From: Streptomyces sennicomposti
GTDB lineage: Bacteria > Actinomycetota > Actinomycetes > Streptomycetales > Streptomycetaceae
Assembly (NCBI RefSeq): GCF_019890635.1
Contig: NZ_JAIOAB010000010.1
Coordinates: 1-64,000, forward strand
Direction: 5' to 3'
Length of the DNA stretch: 64,000 nucleotides
Below the pieces are notes generated by a model. It was not told the origin of the DNA, made no database searches, and saw nothing but the letters and a program-made list of their open reading frames with translations. The position numbers and the translations under genes were made by a program. How positions within the stretch are numbered: position 1 is the stretch's first letter; each line of letters opens with the position of its first letter. Shown piece by piece: positions 61,659-64,000 of the stretch.

Positions 61659-62267
61659 TCAGTACCCGCTGTCCTCCTCCTCGTACGCGGGGGCGTACTC
61701 GTGCCGCACGCATCCGCCGTCCGCCCGCATCACCGGCTCGCCCGAGTAGGAGTCGGGGACGAGGGACAGCCTGACGCCGTGTTCGTCGGTGGTGGTGATG
61801 CCGGGCATGCCGGCGCCGGGCCGGCCGGCTATGTCCTTCACTTTCAGGCCGCGGGCGGTCCAGGTCGCGCGGAGGTGGTCGACGGCCGAGCGGTAGGCCG
61901 CCCGGCTCGCGAAGTCCATGCTCCACTCGTAGGCCGCTTCGTCACGGGTGACTCCGGGGCCGTCGAAGCCGAAGTCGTCGACGCAGGACGCGTCGCCCTG
62001 CTTCTCGGCGATGCCCTTTCGGACCGGGGCCGGGGCGAGGGCGTTCAGCGTCCCGTCTCCCGCGCGCTCGGTCTGCGCGGCGCGCTCGGCGTACTCGGCG
62101 GCCGACCTGACCGGCCCGCCCTCCATCGACTGGCAGGCCGCCGCGCCGTAGGCGAGGAGCCCGACGAGGGACGCGCCGATCAGCGTCATGGCGCGGTAGC
62201 CGTACATGAAGGGGCAGCGGGGCGCCGGGGCGGCACCTGTGGGCGCGGAGGCCGTCGTAGTGGGCAT
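61659..62267 (-). CDS. Hypothetical membrane-anchored exported protein
   Basis: The 202-residue protein has a short cytoplasmic part, one hydrophobic segment (MTLIGASLVGLLAYGAAAC, about 27-45, with a weak lipobox AAAC) and a polar external domain of about 150 residues: CVDDFGFDGPGVTRDEAAYEWSMDFASRAAYRS and GVRLSLVPDSYSGEPVMRADGGCVRHEYAP. It may be a lipoprotein. Family not recognised. Confidence 0.6.
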   Translation of the reverse strand: MPTTTASAPTGAAPAPRCPFMYGYRAMTLIGASLVGLLAYGAAACQSMEGGPVRSAAEYAERAAQTERAGDGTLNALAPAPVRKGIAEKQGDASCVDDFGFDGPGVTRDEAAYEWSMDFASRAAYRSAVDHLRATWTARGLKVKDIAGRPGAGMPGITTTDEHGVRLSLVPDSYSGEPVMRADGGCVRHEYAPAYEEEDSGY

Positions 62268-62434
62268 GAGGCCGATCAAAGCCGTCCGGCGGTGGCCGCC
62301 GGCAGCGACGAGCTACTCAGTGCCGGAGGCGCACCTACTCAGGTTCGCCCACCCGGCCGCATCTGGCCGGGGACGGACGGACCCCGGGCCGCACACCGCG
62401 TGCCCGGGGCGGACCGGCAGCGTCAGCCGCCGCG

Positions 62435-62980
62435 TCACGATGCCGCCGCGTAGCAGTGGACGGCCACCAGCTGGGAAGGGCTCCAGCGTTGCTCGACCGT
62501 GGCCATCAGTTCCCAGCCCAGCCGCTCGTACAGGGCCGCCGCGGCGGTATCGGACGCCACGACGTCGAGCACCGGATGCAGGCCGCGGCCTCGTGCTTCC
62601 GCCACGGCACGGCCGATCAGCAGCGCACCGATTCCATGCCCCCTGGCTTGCGGAGCGACGAACAGCCGGCTGACCACCGCGGTCCGGTCCTTGCTCGTCC
62701 CGTTGCGGTCGCTCCACACGCCGGGGGCCAGATCCCCTTCGCCGCCGCGGGACAAGCCGACATGGCCGACGACACGGCCGCCGAGTTCGGCGACCCAGGC
62801 GCCCCACGCGCAGGCCTGCGACAACCACGCGTCGGGCCGGTCAGGCCAGTTCACCGGGTAACCGTCACGTCGATGGACGTCCGCGAGGACCCGCACGCAC
62901 GTCGCGACGTCGCCGTCGGTCCTCCGCCGGACCCGGCGGCCCGGCCCCTCCACGGCCACCCCGGAATTCTCGATGTTCAT
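62435..62980 (-). CDS. GNAT family N-acetyltransferase
   Basis: This 181-residue protein has GNAT beta-strands and the acetyl-CoA pyrophosphate motif VSRLFVAPQARGHGIGALLIGRAVAEARGRG (about 103-133), followed by PVLDVVASDTAAAALYERLGW. It transfers acetyl from acetyl-CoA to an unknown amine. The start at 62980 is chosen because of MNIENSG; it has only a weak ribosome site. Confidence 0.85.
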   Translation of the reverse strand: MNIENSGVAVEGPGRRVRRRTDGDVATCVRVLADVHRRDGYPVNWPDRPDAWLSQACAWGAWVAELGGRVVGHVGLSRGGEGDLAPGVWSDRNGTSKDRTAVVSRLFVAPQARGHGIGALLIGRAVAEARGRGLHPVLDVVASDTAAAALYERLGWELMATVEQRWSPSQLVAVHCYAAAS

Positions 62981-63110
62981 TCCGGCAGGGAAGCACAAGC
63001 CGCAGAGTCACAGCCAGCCGCTTTCGGCACGCGCCGCCGGCCGGCGCCGTGACGCGAAGGGCTCGCCGGGTTGCCCGTTCATGCGACGGCGCCGGCGGCG
63101 GGCGCGGGGA

Positions 63111-64000
63111 TCAGAGGCGCGCGGCGCCGGCCGCGGTTTCCGGGCGGTCGCCGTGGCCGGGCGGCACGGGCGAGGGCGCCCCGTCCCCGGCGGGATCGCC
63201 GGCGCGGACGCCGATCATGCCGAAGGCGGTGAGCGCGGCGGCGACGGCGGCCGCCGCGGCGCACACCAGGAACGCGGTGCTGAAGCCGCTGCCCAGGGCG
63301 TCCAGGGCCAGGCTGTGAGCCGCGGACCCCGGGGCGCCCGGCGGCAGGCTGTTCACGGCGATGGGGCCGCCCGCCGCGGCGATCTCCCGTGCTGCCGAGG
63401 CCTCGGCGGCCGGCAGGACCGTGCCGGAGAGGTTCGTCGTGAACGCCGACCCCGCGCCGCTGAGGGCGACCGCGCCGACGACCACCGGACCGAGGGCGAA
63501 CCCGAGGTCGCGCAGCATGTTGGTGGTGGCGCTGGCCATGCCCGCCAGACGCGGCGGCACGCTGCCCAGCGCCACGGCCGTGACGGAGCTGACGGTCAGG
63601 GCGAACCCGACGCCGATCAGCAGGGCGGGCGCCACGATCGCGCCGAGCCGCGGGTCGGTGACGTCCAGTCGGGCGCACAGCAGGCAGCCGACCGCCATCA
63701 GCGCGAACCCCGAGGTCAGCAGCCAGGACGGGGCGACTCGGTGGAGCAGCCGGGAGACGACGGGGATGAGGAGGAAGGCCGGCCCCTGCAGGAGCAGGAA
63801 GGGCAGGGCCACCCGGATCGGGTCCTGGTGCTGCAACGGGCCCAGCCACATGCTGGTCGCGAAGCAGGCGCCGAGGAAGGCGAGCATGCCGACGACCGCG
63901 GCGGCGGACGTCACGGCGAAGGCGCGATTGCGAAACAGCCGCAGGTCGAAGATGGGGGACTCGGCCCCCAGTTCCACCACGACGAAGGCCGCGAGGAACA
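63111..64000 (-). CDS. DHA2-type MFS transporter, truncated by the window edge
   Basis: Only the C-terminal part is present: reading right to left the frame enters at the window end with FLAAFVVVELGAESPIFDLRLFRNRAFAV, then seven or so helices and a Ser/Pro/Gly tail. The FDLRLFRNRAF stretch after a membrane helix is typical of the middle of 14-helix DHA2 exporters. The N-terminal half and start lie beyond 64000. Confidence 0.8.
   Translation of the reverse strand, partial: FLAAFVVVELGAESPIFDLRLFRNRAFAVTSAAAVVGMLAFLGACFATSMWLGPLQHQDPIRVALPFLLLQGPAFLLIPVVSRLLHRVAPSWLLTSGFALMAVGCLLCARLDVTDPRLGAIVAPALLIGVGFALTVSSVTAVALGSVPPRLAGMASATTNMLRDLGFALGPVVVGAVALSGAGSAFTTNLSGTVLPAAEASAAREIAAAGGPIAVNSLPPGAPGSAAHSLALDALGSGFSTAFLVCAAAAAVAAALTAFGMIGVRAGDPAGDGAPSPVPPGHGDRPETAAGAARL

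Overview
The window is very GC-rich (low-70s percent by eye), with strong G/C third-position bias, many GTG starts, purine-rich Shine-Dalgarno sites and several genes that look leaderless. With the gene families seen (SPW repeat protein, snapalysin, CebR-type boxes, class F sortase, MT0933-like antitoxin, PucR and LacI regulators, AA10 oxidase with CBM2), this points to a Streptomyces or close relative. It reads as ordinary chromosome with an accessory flavour. I see no rRNA, tRNA, transposase, phage gene, CRISPR array or PKS/NRPS assembly line.

Layout. 1-10 kb is a membrane and respiration block: YihY/BrkB protein, small DUF3040-type protein, hemerythrin, a stand-alone cytochrome b (qcrB-like), an SPW protein, and a minus-strand unit of a B12/radical-SAM hopanoid C-3 methylase (hpnR), cytochrome oxidase subunit I (ctaD) and subunit IV, followed by a divergent enolase-superfamily enzyme. 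10-14 kb has a decayed berberine-bridge-type oxidase, small stress-type proteins, an anti-sigma-type ATPase and a secreted polysaccharide deacetylase. 14-25 kb has pyruvate carboxylase, a TetR/monooxygenase divergon with a striking operator, and an APC permease with an M20 amidohydrolase. 24.8-30 kb has a DUF4157 (eCIS-type) protein, a LysR/snapalysin protease divergon and TerD. 30-38 kb is glycan-oriented: GH92 mannosidase, an MHS transporter, a CebR-like LacI regulator and a cellulose-active AA10-CBM2 oxidase with two CebR-type boxes. 38-49 kb has P450 and TetR, a second MHS transporter, a sirtuin, a DAACS symporter preceded by a tiny Cys/Arg leader peptide, a PLP decarboxylase, PucR and an F420-type oxidoreductase. 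49-64 kb has an MFS/AsnC divergon, a class F sortase with a repetitive surface protein, a globin-reductase plus MFS pair, and assorted enzymes and hypotheticals, ending in an MFS gene cut by the window edge.

Working together. The clearest units are hpnR-ctaD-ctaF (lipid methylation with terminal oxidase), LacI plus AA10-CBM2 (cellulose response), LysR plus snapalysin, TetR plus monooxygenase, sortase F plus its likely substrate, and leader peptide plus symporter. The regulatory sites were read by eye and are inferences unless an exact palindrome or consensus is stated.
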